A DNA stretch of 64,000 nucleotides from positions 2,232,001-2,296,000 of the forward strand of contig NZ_CP023540.1 of assembly GCF_003692615.1 (NCBI RefSeq), read 5' to 3'. Below are positions 15,885 through 26,317 of this stretch, one piece after another; positions within the stretch are counted from its first letter, which is position 1, and each line of letters opens with the position of its first letter. The translations under genes were made by a program, and so were the position numbers. This DNA is from Chryseobacterium sp. 6424. GTDB lineage: Bacteria > Bacteroidota > Bacteroidia > Flavobacteriales > Weeksellaceae. The notes below the pieces were generated by a model, which was given only the letters and a program-made list of their open reading frames with translations, was not told the origin of the DNA and did no database searches.

Positions 15885-17213
15885 TTATTTGTTTCTTAAT
15901 TGATTAAATTCGGTAATGACCTCGTGGTGTGTGACTGTTTTATTCTTAAAGTAATCCACGAAGTAATTTTTCTCCTCCTCGGTGGCGCCCAACTGATTCA
16001 GAATATTCAGCAGGTGCATTTTCATGTGCCCTTTCTGGATTCCGGTGGTCACTAATGAGCGCAAGGCTGCAAAGTTTTGGGCCAGACCGGAAACCGCTAA
16101 GATGCTCATCAGTTCCTGCGCGGAAGGTTTCCCTAAAAGCGCGAGCGAAAATTTCACCAGCGGGTGAAGATTCGTCAAACCACCGACAACACCTACGGAA
16201 ATCGGTAAATCGATCCAGAAACGAAAGATCCCGTTATCAATGGTGCAATGTGTTAGACTCGAATATTTGCCGTCTTTTGCGGCGTAGGCATGCGCACAGG
16301 CTTCAGTGGCGCGGAAGTCATTGCCGGTAGCGATCACCACCGCGTCAACACCGTTCATGATGCCTTTATTGTGCGTGGTTGCACGGTACGGCTCAATCTC
16401 AGCGATCGTTACCGCACGCTTGAATTTGGTAGCGAATTCCTCGTTTGAAATACCGCTGTCGTCTTTTAAATCTTCGATTTTACACGAAACTTCTGCCCGT
16501 ACGATACAGTCGGGCGTGAAATTAGACAGAATGTTCATCACAATCTGAAGCGAATCTTTTTCTTCCTGCGTGAAATCTTTTTCCCTTGCAATTTCTTCCT
16601 TCAAAGTCTTGCCAAACTGCTCTAGACAAGAGTTGATGAAGTTGGCACCCATAGAATCCACGGTATCAAAACTGGCTTTGAGCTGGAAATAATTCTCCAT
16701 ATCAGCCGTGTTGTCAATCAATCGGATATTCAAAATTCCACCGCCTCGGTTGCGCATGTTTCTGGTAATATCTTCGGTAGCTTCGAAGAGCCTCTTCTTT
16801 AATTTAAAATTAAAAAAGTGCTGCAACTTGTGCGGCTCCACATTCAGGATAAAATGTGTGTGACCTAATTTTTTAGTATTGATGATGGTGGTTTTGAAGC
16901 CACCTTTATCAAGCCAGAATTTTGCCGATTTCGAGGCTGCCGCGACTACCGAGGACTCCTCAACCGCCATTGGCAAAGCCAAAATTTTCCCGTCGATAAG
17001 AAAATTTGGCGCAATGCCGTAGGGCATATAAAAATTAGAAATGGTATTTTCAGAAAACTCTTCGTGCAGTTTCTGCAGCGCGGGATCTGAGTTCCAGTAT
17101 TGTTTCAATATTTTTTCGTAGCTGGCATCTCCCTCAAGATATTCATTAACAATCCAATCGATTTTTCCCTGTTTTGAAAGTTTAGAGAAACCTTCTACTG
17201 GCTGATGAGTCAT
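15885..17213 (-). CDS. mvaA: Hydroxymethylglutaryl-CoA reductase, class II
   Basis: Converts HMG-CoA to mevalonate, the committed step of the mevalonate route to isoprenoids, or runs in reverse in degradative organisms. 442 residues, the class II length, without membrane segments. Visible elements are PMAVEESSVVAAASKSAK (catalytic Glu), the ATGNDFRATEACAHAYA cofactor-binding region and the C-terminal GHMKMHLLNI block. Flavobacteria use the mevalonate pathway, and a GYDIA GHMP kinase that may belong to it lies at 55205-56116. First gene of a tight operon with two small membrane proteins. A TATATTTG -7 box is about 20 nt upstream. Confidence 0.93.
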   Translation of the reverse strand: MTHQPVEGFSKLSKQGKIDWIVNEYLEGDASYEKILKQYWNSDPALQKLHEEFSENTISNFYMPYGIAPNFLIDGKILALPMAVEESSVVAAASKSAKFWLDKGGFKTTIINTKKLGHTHFILNVEPHKLQHFFNFKLKKRLFEATEDITRNMRNRGGGILNIRLIDNTADMENYFQLKASFDTVDSMGANFINSCLEQFGKTLKEEIAREKDFTQEEKDSLQIVMNILSNFTPDCIVRAEVSCKIEDLKDDSGISNEEFATKFKRAVTIAEIEPYRATTHNKGIMNGVDAVVIATGNDFRATEACAHAYAAKDGKYSSLTHCTIDNGIFRFWIDLPISVGVVGGLTNLHPLVKFSLALLGKPSAQELMSILAVSGLAQNFAALRSLVTTGIQKGHMKMHLLNILNQLGATEEEKNYFVDYFKNKTVTHHEVITEFNQLRNK

Positions 17214-17232
17214 AACAAAATTGATTAAGCAT

Positions 17233-17240
17233 CAAATATA
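17233..17240 (-). promoter_or_regulatory. -7 box of the mvaA operon
   Basis: TATATTTG on the minus strand, 20 nt before the mvaA start. Confidence 0.6.
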
Positions 17241-17309
17241 GGGAATTTGGCCGTAAATCATGAAACCTTGGCCCTTTTGAAGTTAGCAAACCCAAGTGCT
17301 CAAAATGAA

Positions 17310-17342
17310 AACCGTGTCATGGTTTAACACCTTGACACGGTT
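17310..17342 (-). terminator. Terminator of the ABC-F gene
   Basis: AACCGTGTCA pairs exactly with TGACACGGTT around a 13-nt loop. On the minus strand it is followed by TTTTCATTTT, 24 nt beyond the ABC-F stop. Confidence 0.7.
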
Positions 17343-17365
17343 AGTTCTTTAAACATTCAATTTCG

Positions 17366-19291
17366 TTACCCTTCCAACTGCGTTCCTAAAAATTCCCACT
17401 CCTGGAGCGCTAGATCGAGCTCTTCTTTTTTAGAATTGTAAATTTCCAGCGTTTCGGCGGATGGATTTTCGGTGGTGAATTTAGCTTCCATTTCCTCGAT
17501 TTTCAGCTCAAGTTCAGAGATTTTCTCCTCTACTTTTTTTATTTTATTCTGAATTACTTTCTGATCTTTAGTAATGATCGCCGGCTTATTTTCGATCGGT
17601 TTTTCAACCAGTTTTTCCTGAACCGGCTCGTTGCGCATTTCCTGCAGTTTCGATTTCTCCGCTGAAACTTCGCGGATGCTTTCTTTCTGGCGGAACTCGA
17701 GATACTCGTTAATATCACCTAAAAATTCCTTCATCCTACCGTCACGGAATTCGAAGATTTTATCACTTAATCCTTGCAAAAATTCACGGTCGTGAGAAAT
17801 CACGATCAGCGTCCCTTCGAACTTCTGCAACGCCAGTTTGATGATCTCTTTTGACTGAATATCAAGGTGGTTGGTCGGCTCATCCATAATCAATGTATTG
17901 AACGGACGAAGCAGTAATTTACACAAAGCCAGACGGTTACGCTCGCCCCCGGAAAGCACCTTTGTCTTTTTCTGCACGTCCTCACCCTGGAACAAGAAGC
18001 TTCCTAAAAGGTCGCGGACGCGTGGACGGGTTTCTTCGGTCGCCGCGTCTTCGGCTTCTTCCAAAACGGTTTTGTTTGGTGTAAGAACTTCCTCCTGGTT
18101 TTGCGCGAAATAACCGATGTTCACGTTGTGACCAAGATTCCATTCGCCGGAATAATCTTTAATTTCGCCTGCCAGAATTTTAGCCAAAGTCGTTTTACCC
18201 TGTCCGTTCTGGCCAAGCAAAGCGATTCTGTCGCCACGCTCCACAAAGAAATCTACCTTATCGAAAACCTGTTTGTTACCGTAAGCTTTTCCTAAATTTT
18301 TAGCTTCAAATATCACTTTTCCCGGAACTACAGACTGCACAAAACGGATATTGAATTTCGAAACATCCTCATTATCAATCTCGATCCGGTCGATCTTTTC
18401 GAGTTTTTTAATCAAAGACTGCGCGAACGAAGCTTTCGTAGCGCTGGCGCGGAAACGGTTGATGTTGTCCTCCATCTGCTTGATTTCAGCATCCTGGTTT
18501 TTCTTCGCCTGCGTGAGCTTCTCCTTGCGCTCCTTGCTCAGTTCCAGATATTTTGTGTAGTTGGCTTTATAATCGTCAACTTTTTTATTATTGATGTCGA
18601 AAGTCCGGTTACAGACCGAGGTCATGAACTGTTTGTCGTGGCTTACCAGCACAATTGCGCCGGGATAGTCTTTTAAAAATGCTTCAAGCCAAATGATCGA
18701 TTCCATATCAAGGTGGTTCGTGGGTTCATCCAATAGCATCAAATCGTTTTTCTGAAGAAGAAGCTTGGCCAGTTCAATCCGCATTCGCCAGCCGCCCGAA
18801 AATTCGTCGGTGATCTTGTGAAAATCATCGGCCTTGAAACCAAGACCAAGCAAAACTTTTTCCACATCACCTTCCAGATTGTAGGCATCGTGATGCATTA
18901 AAAGATCATTGAGTTCCGTCATTTTGTGAATCAGATTCTCATACGCGTCGCTTTCATAATCGGTTCGGGTTACAAGTTGGTGGTTCACCTCATCCAACTC
19001 GTTTTTCATCGCGTTGATCTGCTCAAAGGCCTGCAAAGTCTCATTCCAGACGGTGCGGCCTTTCACGAAATCAAGGTCCTGCTTTAGAAAGCCGATCGTG
19101 ATGTTTCCTTCAGGAACGATGTTTCCTTCGTAAAAATTGATTTCGCCGGTGAGCATCTTCAGCAAAGTAGATTTTCCTGCGCCATTTTTACCTACGAGCC
19201 CGATTTTATCATCTTTTTTGATGGTAAAATTTACATTTTGAAAAAGATAATTCCCCGAATGATGGAGGCCTAAACCCTGAACTGATAACAT
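17366..19291 (-). CDS. ABC-F family ATPase (ribosome-associated)
   Basis: 641 residues with two ATP-binding cassettes and no membrane domain. First cassette: GKNGAGKSTL (Walker A, near residue 37), FSGGWRMRIELAKLLL (signature) and LLLDEPTNHLD. Second: GQNGQGKTTL, LSGGERNRLALCKLL and LIMDEPTNHLD. A charged linker rich in K/E/R joins them, and a C-terminal coiled coil (about 560-641) follows, as in Uup/YheS-type proteins. ABC-F proteins act at the ribosomal E site in translation or antibiotic protection; this general form looks housekeeping rather than a dedicated resistance determinant. A TACTTTTG -7 box lies upstream. Confidence 0.93.
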   Translation of the reverse strand: MLSVQGLGLHHSGNYLFQNVNFTIKKDDKIGLVGKNGAGKSTLLKMLTGEINFYEGNIVPEGNITIGFLKQDLDFVKGRTVWNETLQAFEQINAMKNELDEVNHQLVTRTDYESDAYENLIHKMTELNDLLMHHDAYNLEGDVEKVLLGLGFKADDFHKITDEFSGGWRMRIELAKLLLQKNDLMLLDEPTNHLDMESIIWLEAFLKDYPGAIVLVSHDKQFMTSVCNRTFDINNKKVDDYKANYTKYLELSKERKEKLTQAKKNQDAEIKQMEDNINRFRASATKASFAQSLIKKLEKIDRIEIDNEDVSKFNIRFVQSVVPGKVIFEAKNLGKAYGNKQVFDKVDFFVERGDRIALLGQNGQGKTTLAKILAGEIKDYSGEWNLGHNVNIGYFAQNQEEVLTPNKTVLEEAEDAATEETRPRVRDLLGSFLFQGEDVQKKTKVLSGGERNRLALCKLLLRPFNTLIMDEPTNHLDIQSKEIIKLALQKFEGTLIVISHDREFLQGLSDKIFEFRDGRMKEFLGDINEYLEFRQKESIREVSAEKSKLQEMRNEPVQEKLVEKPIENKPAIITKDQKVIQNKIKKVEEKISELELKIEEMEAKFTTENPSAETLEIYNSKKEELDLALQEWEFLGTQLEG

Positions 19292-19328
19292 ATTGATAAA
19301 CGATTATAAGCGAATAATTTTCGAGGTG

Positions 19329-19336
19329 CAAAAGTA
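19329..19336 (-). promoter_or_regulatory. -7 box of the ABC-F gene
   Basis: TACTTTTG on the minus strand, 38 nt before the start. Confidence 0.5.
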
Positions 19337-19403
19337 CACAAACAAATTGAATTGCCGGCGCAACCCAAATCCTTGCTAAATATAACTGAATAAGCAAAAG
19401 CAG

Positions 19404-19411
19404 TATCTTTG
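19404..19411 (+). promoter_or_regulatory. -7 box of the EEP-family gene
   Basis: TATCTTTG. It overlaps an in-frame TTG at 19409, so that codon cannot be the start; the ATG at 19430 is supported instead. Confidence 0.65.
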
Positions 19412-19429
19412 ATAATAAAATTTATCGAA

Positions 19430-20260
19430 ATGAAAAAACTGATTTCCCTGCTTGCTGCCCTTATGTTTTTGCCACTTGCGGCGCAGGAATTATCTGTAAT
19501 GTCATTCAACATCCGGCTTGCACTGGACTCTGACGGAGAAAACGCCTGGGCACACCGCCGACCTGATGTTCTTGAATTACTGAATTATTATGAGCCTGAT
19601 GTGCTGGGTGTGCAGGAAGCGTTGCCCGTGCAAATGCGGCATCTTCGGGACGGTCTCAAAAACCATTCTGCTATCGGTGTAGGCCGCGATGACGGTGCCG
19701 ATGCCGGTGAATATTCCGCGATATTCTATAACCACAGGAAGTTCCGTATGATGGCGTCTGGCACCTTCTGGCTCAGCGAAACCCCGGACAAACCCTCAAA
19801 AGGTTGGGATGCGGCTTATAACAGGGTATGTTCTTACGTTTTATTGAAGGATAAAAAAAGTGGAAAAAAATTCTGGGCCTTTAATCTTCATCTTGATCAT
19901 GTAGGGAATGTGGCGCGCGAAGAATCCGCCCGGTTGGTGCTGCAAAAAATACAAGCTCTAAATACGAAAAACCACCCGGTAATCTTAACCGGCGATTTCA
20001 ACCTGACGGACGATACGCCACCGATAAAACTGCTGTCTGAAAACCTGAAAGATACTTACCGACACTGTGCGAAACCACCTTATGGCCCGAGCGGAACCTT
20101 CACTGCTTTCAACACGCAAAAGCCTGCAAAGGAACGTATTGATTATATTTTCACTAAAGGTTTCGGCTGCAAAAGCCACCGCATCATCAATGACAGACGC
20201 GAGAACCTGCTGTACCCATCCGACCATTTCCCGGTGTTCGCAACACTTAAATTTGAATAA
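19430..20260 (+). CDS. Secreted endonuclease/exonuclease/phosphatase-family hydrolase
   Basis: About 276 residues with a signal peptide (KKLISLLAALMFLPLAAQ). Metal-dependent EEP-fold hydrolase: MSFNIRLALDSDGENAW (Asn), VLGVQEAL (catalytic Glu), FNLHLDHVGN, ILTGDFNLT (Asp-Asn) and the C-terminal YPSDHFPVFATL (Asp-His) are all in order. The family cleaves phosphodiesters or phosphomonoesters in DNA, sphingomyelin, phosphoinositides or small molecules; export suggests use in the periplasm or outside the cell. Substrate not identifiable from sequence. The start is fixed by the promoter box just upstream. Confidence 0.9.
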   Translation: MKKLISLLAALMFLPLAAQELSVMSFNIRLALDSDGENAWAHRRPDVLELLNYYEPDVLGVQEALPVQMRHLRDGLKNHSAIGVGRDDGADAGEYSAIFYNHRKFRMMASGTFWLSETPDKPSKGWDAAYNRVCSYVLLKDKKSGKKFWAFNLHLDHVGNVAREESARLVLQKIQALNTKNHPVILTGDFNLTDDTPPIKLLSENLKDTYRHCAKPPYGPSGTFTAFNTQKPAKERIDYIFTKGFGCKSHRIINDRRENLLYPSDHFPVFATLKFE

Positions 20261-20275
20261 AAAAAGCATAAAAAA

Positions 20276-20301
20276 ATCCACCGGTGATGAAGCCGGTGGA
20301 T
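20276..20301 (-). terminator. Terminator downstream of clpB
   Basis: ATCCACCGG pairs exactly with CCGGTGGAT around an 8-nt loop. On the minus strand a run of seven residues complementary to A7 (T7) follows, so it serves clpB transcripts coming from the right, about 150 nt after the stop. Confidence 0.75.
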
Positions 20302-20449
20302 AAACACAAATGATGAAAAAAAATTTATTCCTTAGCTGATGAAGGCCTTAGAACAACACAAAGAAATACATTAAAAGCCATATTTCCAAATTAATTTTCG
20401 GGTTAATGGGCTGTAATTAGGCATCAGCACTGTTTATCAGCGATATAAA

Positions 20450-23041
20450 TTACGCCACTGGACGAAAAATAAGTCCGCTTTCCTCAAAATAATCGAGTGT
20501 GATACGGTCACCATCGTTCACATGACCAGCCAGGATTTCCTTAGAAAGTTTATTAAGCACTTCCTGCTGCAATACACGCTTCAGCGGTCTCGCACCGAAG
20601 CTTGGGTTATAGCCTTTGTTCATCAGATAATTGATGGCATCTTCTGTCGCTGTAAGAATAATACCACGTTTTTCGAGCATCTTATTGAAGCCACGGAGTT
20701 GATACTGCACGATTTTCCCGATTTCTTTGCGGCTAAGCGGTTGGAAGAGCACCAGTTCATCAATGCGGTTCAGGAACTCTGGCCTTAAAGTTTGTTTAAG
20801 CAAGGCAAAAACCTCTTCTTTGGTACGTTCCACCACCTCGTGTACGTTATCATCGGTCATATTCTCGAAATTTTCCTGAATTATAGGAGACCCAAGGTTG
20901 GAGGTCATGATGATAATGGAATTTTTAAAATTCACCACACGCCCCTTGTTATCGGTAAGTCTGCCATCATCCAAAACCTGGAGCAACGTATTAAATACAT
21001 CAGGATGCGCTTTCTCAACCTCATCCAGCAACACGACTGAATATGGCCTTCTTCGCACCGCTTCGGTAAGTTGCCCGCCTTCATCGTAGCCCACATATCC
21101 CGGAGGCGCACCCACCAAACGCGACACCGAATGTCTTTCCTGATACTCACTCATATCGATCCGCGTCATATTGTTTTCATCATCGAAAAGATACTCTGCG
21201 AGGGCTTTTGCGAGTTCGGTTTTCCCCACACCTGTCGTCCCGAGGAAAAGGAAAGAGCCGATGGGTTTTTTCTCATCATTAAGACCGGCGCGGTTTCGAC
21301 GGATGGCATCGGCAATGGATTCGATGGCTTCATTTTGCCCGACCACTCTTTTGTGGAGTTCATCTTCAAGATGCAAAAGCTTCTCCCGTTCACTCTGAAG
21401 CAGCTTCGTCACAGGGATTCCGGTCCATTTGGCGATGACTTCAGAGATGTTTTCAGCGGTGACTTCTTCGGTGATCAGTTCGTTTTGGTTATTCTGCATT
21501 TCGAGTTCCAGTTTCTGCAAATCATTTTCTTTTTCTTTGATTTTACCGTACTGTATCTCTGCGACTTTGGCATAATCACCGGCTCGTGACGCGCGTTCGG
21601 CCTCCAGTTTCAGTGCTTCTATGTCTTTCTTGATGGTTGTAAGATCTTCGGATTTTTGTTTTTCTTTCAGCCATTTCGCATTGATTTCGTTGCGTTCTTC
21701 CGAAATCTTCGAAATATCTTCCTTCAGATGATTGATCTTCATATCATTACCTTCACGGGAAATGGCAGCCAGCTCAATTTCGAGTTGCATAAGTTTTCGG
21801 TCGAGCACATCGAGTTCTTCTGGCTTGGAGTTGATTTCCATCCTTAGTTTTGCGGAAGCTTCATCTATCAGGTCAATGGCTTTATCGGGCAGAAAACGGT
21901 CGGAAATATATCTTTGTGACTGTTCTACGGCAGCGATAATCGCTTCATCTTTAATTCTGACTTTATGATGCGCTTCATACTTATCTTTAATTCCCCTCAA
22001 AATGGAAATCGCTGACTCCGTATCGGGTTCTTCCACCATCACCTTCTGGAATCGTCTTTCCAGTGCTTTATCTTTCTCGAAATACTTCTGATATTCATTA
22101 AGCGTAGTCGCTCCTACCGCACGAAGTTCGCCTCTTGCGAGCGCAGGCTTCAGGATATTGGCCGCATCCATCGCACCTTCGCCACCACCGGCACCTACCA
22201 GGGTATGGATTTCGTCGATGAAAAGAATGATTTGGCCATCAGATTTAATGACTTCATTAATGACAGATTTCAGGCGCTCTTCAAATTCGCCTTTATATTT
22301 TGCACCTGCTATCAGCGCGCCCATATCCAGCGAGTAAAGCGTTTTGTCCATCAGGTTTTCCGGAATATCACCCGACACGATCCTGTGTGCGATTCCTTCT
22401 GCGATCGCAGTTTTTCCCACGCCGGGTTCACCGATAAGGATCGGGTTGTTTTTGGTTCTTCGGGAAAGGATCTGCAGTACACGGCGGATCTCTTCATCAC
22501 GTCCAATGACAGGATCTAGTTTTCCTTCGGCAGCGAGTTCATTGAAATTCTTAGCGTATTTATTGAGGCTTTGATAGGTTTCTTCAGAACTTGCAGAAGT
22601 CGCTTTCGATCCTTTTCGAAGTTCCTGAATCGCAGTTTCAAGGCCTTTCTTGGTCACACCCATGTCTTTCAGCATCTTCGAAACTTCCGCGCCGGAATCG
22701 AAAAGCGACAGCCAAAGATGCTCGATGGTGACGTATTCATCACCCATTTTTTTGGCGATATTGGGCGCATCTAACAACACTTTATTGGAGGCTTGGGACA
22801 GATAGATGTTTCCGCCTTCCACTTTAGGCAGTTTTTCGATATTCGTGCGGTTACGCTCGCGCACGAGACTCATTTCGGCCTCAGACTTTTTGAGCAGGAA
22901 GTCTGAAATGTTTTCATCTATCTGAAAAACTCCTTCAAGCAAATGCTGCGGCTCGATGATTTGATGGCCAAACTCCATAGCGATTTGTTGCGCTTTCTGG
23001 ATGGCTTCCTGAGATTTTACAGTATATTGGTTAAGATTCAT
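20450..23041 (-). CDS. clpB: ATP-dependent chaperone ClpB
   Basis: Hexameric disaggregase working with DnaK to rescue aggregated proteins after heat stress. 863 residues, normal length. N-terminal Clp repeat domain (to about residue 145), AAA domain 1 with GEPGVGKTA (near 206), the coiled-coil middle domain (about 405-525) that separates ClpB from ClpA and ClpC, AAA domain 2 with [17 protein letters not shown], and a C-terminal D2-small domain. No promoter box was recognised in the 236-nt gap to paaE. Confidence 0.97.
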   Translation of the reverse strand: MNLNQYTVKSQEAIQKAQQIAMEFGHQIIEPQHLLEGVFQIDENISDFLLKKSEAEMSLVRERNRTNIEKLPKVEGGNIYLSQASNKVLLDAPNIAKKMGDEYVTIEHLWLSLFDSGAEVSKMLKDMGVTKKGLETAIQELRKGSKATSASSEETYQSLNKYAKNFNELAAEGKLDPVIGRDEEIRRVLQILSRRTKNNPILIGEPGVGKTAIAEGIAHRIVSGDIPENLMDKTLYSLDMGALIAGAKYKGEFEERLKSVINEVIKSDGQIILFIDEIHTLVGAGGGEGAMDAANILKPALARGELRAVGATTLNEYQKYFEKDKALERRFQKVMVEEPDTESAISILRGIKDKYEAHHKVRIKDEAIIAAVEQSQRYISDRFLPDKAIDLIDEASAKLRMEINSKPEELDVLDRKLMQLEIELAAISREGNDMKINHLKEDISKISEERNEINAKWLKEKQKSEDLTTIKKDIEALKLEAERASRAGDYAKVAEIQYGKIKEKENDLQKLELEMQNNQNELITEEVTAENISEVIAKWTGIPVTKLLQSEREKLLHLEDELHKRVVGQNEAIESIADAIRRNRAGLNDEKKPIGSFLFLGTTGVGKTELAKALAEYLFDDENNMTRIDMSEYQERHSVSRLVGAPPGYVGYDEGGQLTEAVRRRPYSVVLLDEVEKAHPDVFNTLLQVLDDGRLTDNKGRVVNFKNSIIIMTSNLGSPIIQENFENMTDDNVHEVVERTKEEVFALLKQTLRPEFLNRIDELVLFQPLSRKEIGKIVQYQLRGFNKMLEKRGIILTATEDAINYLMNKGYNPSFGARPLKRVLQQEVLNKLSKEILAGHVNDGDRITLDYFEESGLIFRPVA

Positions 23042-23234
23042 ATTATATTTTTTAGTGTGATAGTGTTTATTTTCCGTGTGTTACACAAAAATTATTCTTT
23101 AGCAGTAGAATTGATATTTTTAAGACAAAATTTCTGACAATACAGCTAAAACACTGATTTATAAGTCATTTTTTCCGATTTCTAAAAGAATTATTTACAG
23201 ATGAAGCGCCTGTTTGTCTTTCTTAAATTTAATT

Positions 23235-23242
23235 TATATTTG
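23235..23242 (+). promoter_or_regulatory. -7 box of the paaE operon
   Basis: TATATTTG, a full TAnnTTTG match, 35 nt before the paaE ATG. Confidence 0.55.
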
Positions 23243-23277
23243 TTGAATACACTTTTTTAAGGAGTCTTTATTATATT

Positions 23278-24366
23278 ATGCATCATTTTCATTTGTTAAA
23301 AACAGTAAAAGTTAAGAAGGAAACTAATGATTCCGTACATATCGCTTTTGAGATCCCAGCTGATTTGCGCCATGCGTTTACCTTTAAACAAGGCCAATAC
23401 CTGAACGTAAGACTAATGCTGAACGGCGAAGACCTGCGCCGGTCTTATTCGATCGTCAATGCGCCAAGCGAAGGAAATACCCAACTGGAAATCTTGGTAA
23501 AACACTTGCCAGAGGGCAAAGTATCTACCTTTTTTAACGAAGTGCTTAAAGAAGGAGATTCGGTAGAAGTACAGGCACCCATGGGCCACTTTTACACCCA
23601 CCACCATCCCTCCAATGAGAAGACATATGTAGGGCTGGCGGCCGGCAGCGGCATTTCACCTGTACTTTCAAACCTGAAAGAAGCTCTTCTGCAAGAACCA
23701 AAAAGCATTGCCTACCTGTTCTTCAGCAACAAAACAGTGCACGACATTATCTTCCGTAAAGAAATTGACGCGCTGGCTGAGAAATTCGCGGGCAGACTGC
23801 ATATTATTTACCTCCTTTCACGAGAAAAACATACTGATGACGTACTTTTTGAAGGCCGCATCTGTGCGGATAAACTTCATCAACTTCTTAGCAGATATAC
23901 CGAAATACCGGTGCAACAGGCCACGTATTTCATTTGTGGTCCTTCGGAAATGATAAAAGATGTTTCAGGCTATTTTAAAAACACCTGCAAAGTACCTTCG
24001 TTACAGATTATGTACGAATACTACGCGGCACCCGATGATGATGAAAACGCCGAAATGAGCGACGAATTCAAGGCGATCCCTAACATTGAAAGCATGGTAA
24101 CGCTGATTATTGATGACGATGAGTATTCCTTTCACCTCAACTCCAAAAAGAAAAGCATTCTGGATCAGGCATTGCACGACAAGCTACCGGTGCCGTTTGC
24201 CTGCAAAGGCGGGGTTTGCTGCACCTGCAAAGCCCAGGTAATGGAGGGCGAAGTATTTATGGAAAAAAATTTCGCGCTTACCGAAGAAGAAGTGGCGCGT
24301 GGTTTTGTACTCACCTGCCAATGTCATCCCACTACTAATGTAGTAATGCTGAATTATGATGTTTAA
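23278..24366 (+). CDS. paaE: Phenylacetyl-CoA epoxidase reductase subunit
   Basis: Passes electrons from NADPH to the di-iron epoxidase that activates phenylacetyl-CoA. 362 residues in three domains: an FAD-binding domain (LRRSYSIVN), an NAD(P)-binding domain (AAGSGISPVLSNL, then FICGPSEMI), and a C-terminal plant-type [2Fe-2S] ferredoxin domain with Cys-x4-Cys-x2-Cys in ACKGGVCCTC and a fourth Cys in LTCQCHP. The next gene is paaA, but the usual paaB, paaC and paaD do not follow, which leaves the physiological partner complex uncertain. Confidence 0.88.
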   Translation: MHHFHLLKTVKVKKETNDSVHIAFEIPADLRHAFTFKQGQYLNVRLMLNGEDLRRSYSIVNAPSEGNTQLEILVKHLPEGKVSTFFNEVLKEGDSVEVQAPMGHFYTHHHPSNEKTYVGLAAGSGISPVLSNLKEALLQEPKSIAYLFFSNKTVHDIIFRKEIDALAEKFAGRLHIIYLLSREKHTDDVLFEGRICADKLHQLLSRYTEIPVQQATYFICGPSEMIKDVSGYFKNTCKVPSLQIMYEYYAAPDDDENAEMSDEFKAIPNIESMVTLIIDDDEYSFHLNSKKKSILDQALHDKLPVPFACKGGVCCTCKAQVMEGEVFMEKNFALTEEEVARGFVLTCQCHPTTNVVMLNYDV

Positions 24367-24456
24367 TACATAAGGGAAGCCCTAACTATTTTTTAAGAAA
24401 AAGTTTTCTGGCAAAATTTATAGCATCCGGCAACGTTTTATTTAAAATCACAAGAA

Positions 24457-25404
24457 ATGAATCACGAAAAATTTATAGAATACGTACAGGCTGACCATAA
24501 AGTCGAACCAAAAGATGTAATGCCAGAAGATTACCGCAAACTCCTGGTAAGACAAATCTCGCAGCACGCCCATTCTGAAGTGGTAGGCATGCTTCCCGAA
24601 GCCAACTGGATTACCCGTGCGCCCTCGCTGCGCCGCAAAATGGCGCTGATGGCAAAAATTCAGGATGAAGCCGGCCACGGACTTTATCTTTACGCCGCCA
24701 CCGAAACCTTAAATAATGGTGAAATTGCCGCCGACCGAGATTCCACTTATAATGATATGCTCTCCGGGAAAGCCAAATACTCCAGTATCTTTAACTATCC
24801 AGCGCTCTCATGGGCCGACATTGGCGCCATTGGCTGGCTTGTGGACGGTGCTGCCATCATGAATCAGGTAATGCTGATGGGAAATTCCTACGGACCATAT
24901 TCACGCGCAATGGTAAGAATTTGCAAAGAAGAATCCTTCCACCAGCGACAGGGCTACGAAATCCTTATGACGCTTTGTCGCGGAACAAAAGAACAGAAAG
25001 AACTTGCCCAGGAAGCACTGAACCGTTTCTGGTGGCCAGCCTTAATGATGTTTGGTCCAAATGATGACGCCTCACCAAACTCGCAAAAATCAATGAATTA
25101 CCGCGTAAAACGCGAAAGCAATGATGCTTTAAGACAAAGATTCATTGATGTGACTGTGCCACAGGCAGAGTTTCTTGGCCTTACAATCCCAGACGATAAA
25201 CTCAGATGGAATGAAGAAACGCAACACTATGAATTTGGCGAACTGCCTTGGGATGAATTTGCTGAAGTATTGAAAGGAAACGGGCCTTGCAATAAAAAGC
25301 GCCTCGAAACCAAACGAAAGGCCCAACGCGAACATGCCTGGGTAAAAGAAGCCGCGATAGCCTACGCGAAAAAAGCAAACCTAACCGAAACCGCCACGAA
25401 TTAA
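24457..25404 (+). CDS. paaA: Phenylacetyl-CoA 1,2-epoxidase subunit A
   Basis: Catalytic di-iron subunit of ring-1,2-phenylacetyl-CoA epoxidase. 315 residues, normal length. Both ExxH iron motifs are intact: Glu71-His74 in [12 protein letters not shown] and Glu159-His162 in [15 protein letters not shown] phenylacetate operon normally continues with paaB, paaC and paaD; here hutG begins 1 nt after the paaA stop. PaaA normally needs PaaC as structural partner, so either the remaining subunits lie elsewhere or this pair is a relic or serves another use. Confidence 0.9.
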   Translation: MNHEKFIEYVQADHKVEPKDVMPEDYRKLLVRQISQHAHSEVVGMLPEANWITRAPSLRRKMALMAKIQDEAGHGLYLYAATETLNNGEIAADRDSTYNDMLSGKAKYSSIFNYPALSWADIGAIGWLVDGAAIMNQVMLMGNSYGPYSRAMVRICKEESFHQRQGYEILMTLCRGTKEQKELAQEALNRFWWPALMMFGPNDDASPNSQKSMNYRVKRESNDALRQRFIDVTVPQAEFLGLTIPDDKLRWNEETQHYEFGELPWDEFAEVLKGNGPCNKKRLETKRKAQREHAWVKEAAIAYAKKANLTETATN

Positions 25405-25405
25405 T

Positions 25406-26317
25406 ATGATTTGGCAAGGCCGTCATGATGGCGATGATCCGCTGTATCACAGATTATTCCAGAGGGTTTCTTTGGAAACCGATTACGAGGCTATCTTACC
25501 GAAAGATTTCGTCTTACATGGTTTTGCGGTGGATGAAGGGGTACAGCGCAACAAAGGCCGTGTTGGCGCGAAACACGCACCCGACGTACTCCGCAGAAAT
25601 CTTTCAAATTTCCCAGTGGTAAGCCCGGATTTTGTTCTGAGAGATTTCGGGGACATTAGTGACAAGAAGGGATTAGAGCCAACCCAACGCGATTTTGCAG
25701 ACAAAGTAACCAAGGTAATACAACAGAAAGGAAAGTCCCTGGTGCTTGGTGGCGGCCATGAGGTGACTTTCGCACATTATTCAGGGATTAGAAATGCTTG
25801 CCCTGGCCAAAACATTGCCATCATTAATATAGATGCCCATTTCGACAACCGGGAAATCGATCCGCACGTGGGGTCAACCTCCGGAACCGGTTTCTGGCAA
25901 ATCGCCCAGCAAGGCAATATCAATTCGTTACATATAGGGATACAAAGAAACTCAAACACGCTGAAACTTTTCGATACCGCTCATGAATTTGGCATGAAGT
26001 ACATTCTTGCCGACGAGATTTTTTTCGAAAACTTACCCTCTGTCTATCAAAAAATTGATGAAACCATCGCCTCTGCTGACGTACTCTACCTTACGATCTG
26101 TATGGATGTATTTAACGCAGCCATTGCGCCGGGCGTTTCCGCTCCTTCCTATAACGGTATTTTAGCAGACGCCGCATTCATGCATCTTTACCGACATATT
26201 TTAAAATCCCAAAAACTTATAGCGCTGGATGTTGCAGAGGTAAATCCGTCCTTGGACATCCAAGAGCGTACTGCAAGACTGGCCGCTAGCTTGGTAAACG
26301 AATGGTTTATGGTGTAA
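25406..26317 (+). CDS. hutG: Formimidoylglutamase (arginase family)
   Basis: Hydrolyses N-formimidoyl-glutamate to glutamate and formamide at the end of one histidine degradation route. 303 residues with the ureohydrolase plan: GGGHEVTFAH, NIDAHFDNRE, and a late ICMDVFNAAIAPGVSAPSYNG. The APGVSAP block is typical of HutG rather than agmatinase. The first Asp of the usual D-x-D metal pair is Cys here (T-I-C-M-D against T-I-D-L-D in the agmatinase of this same window). The start is 1 nt after the paaA stop, so it must be translated from the paa transcript, an unexpected pairing of pathways. Confidence 0.82.
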   Translation: MIWQGRHDGDDPLYHRLFQRVSLETDYEAILPKDFVLHGFAVDEGVQRNKGRVGAKHAPDVLRRNLSNFPVVSPDFVLRDFGDISDKKGLEPTQRDFADKVTKVIQQKGKSLVLGGGHEVTFAHYSGIRNACPGQNIAIINIDAHFDNREIDPHVGSTSGTGFWQIAQQGNINSLHIGIQRNSNTLKLFDTAHEFGMKYILADEIFFENLPSVYQKIDETIASADVLYLTICMDVFNAAIAPGVSAPSYNGILADAAFMHLYRHILKSQKLIALDVAEVNPSLDIQERTARLAASLVNEWFMV

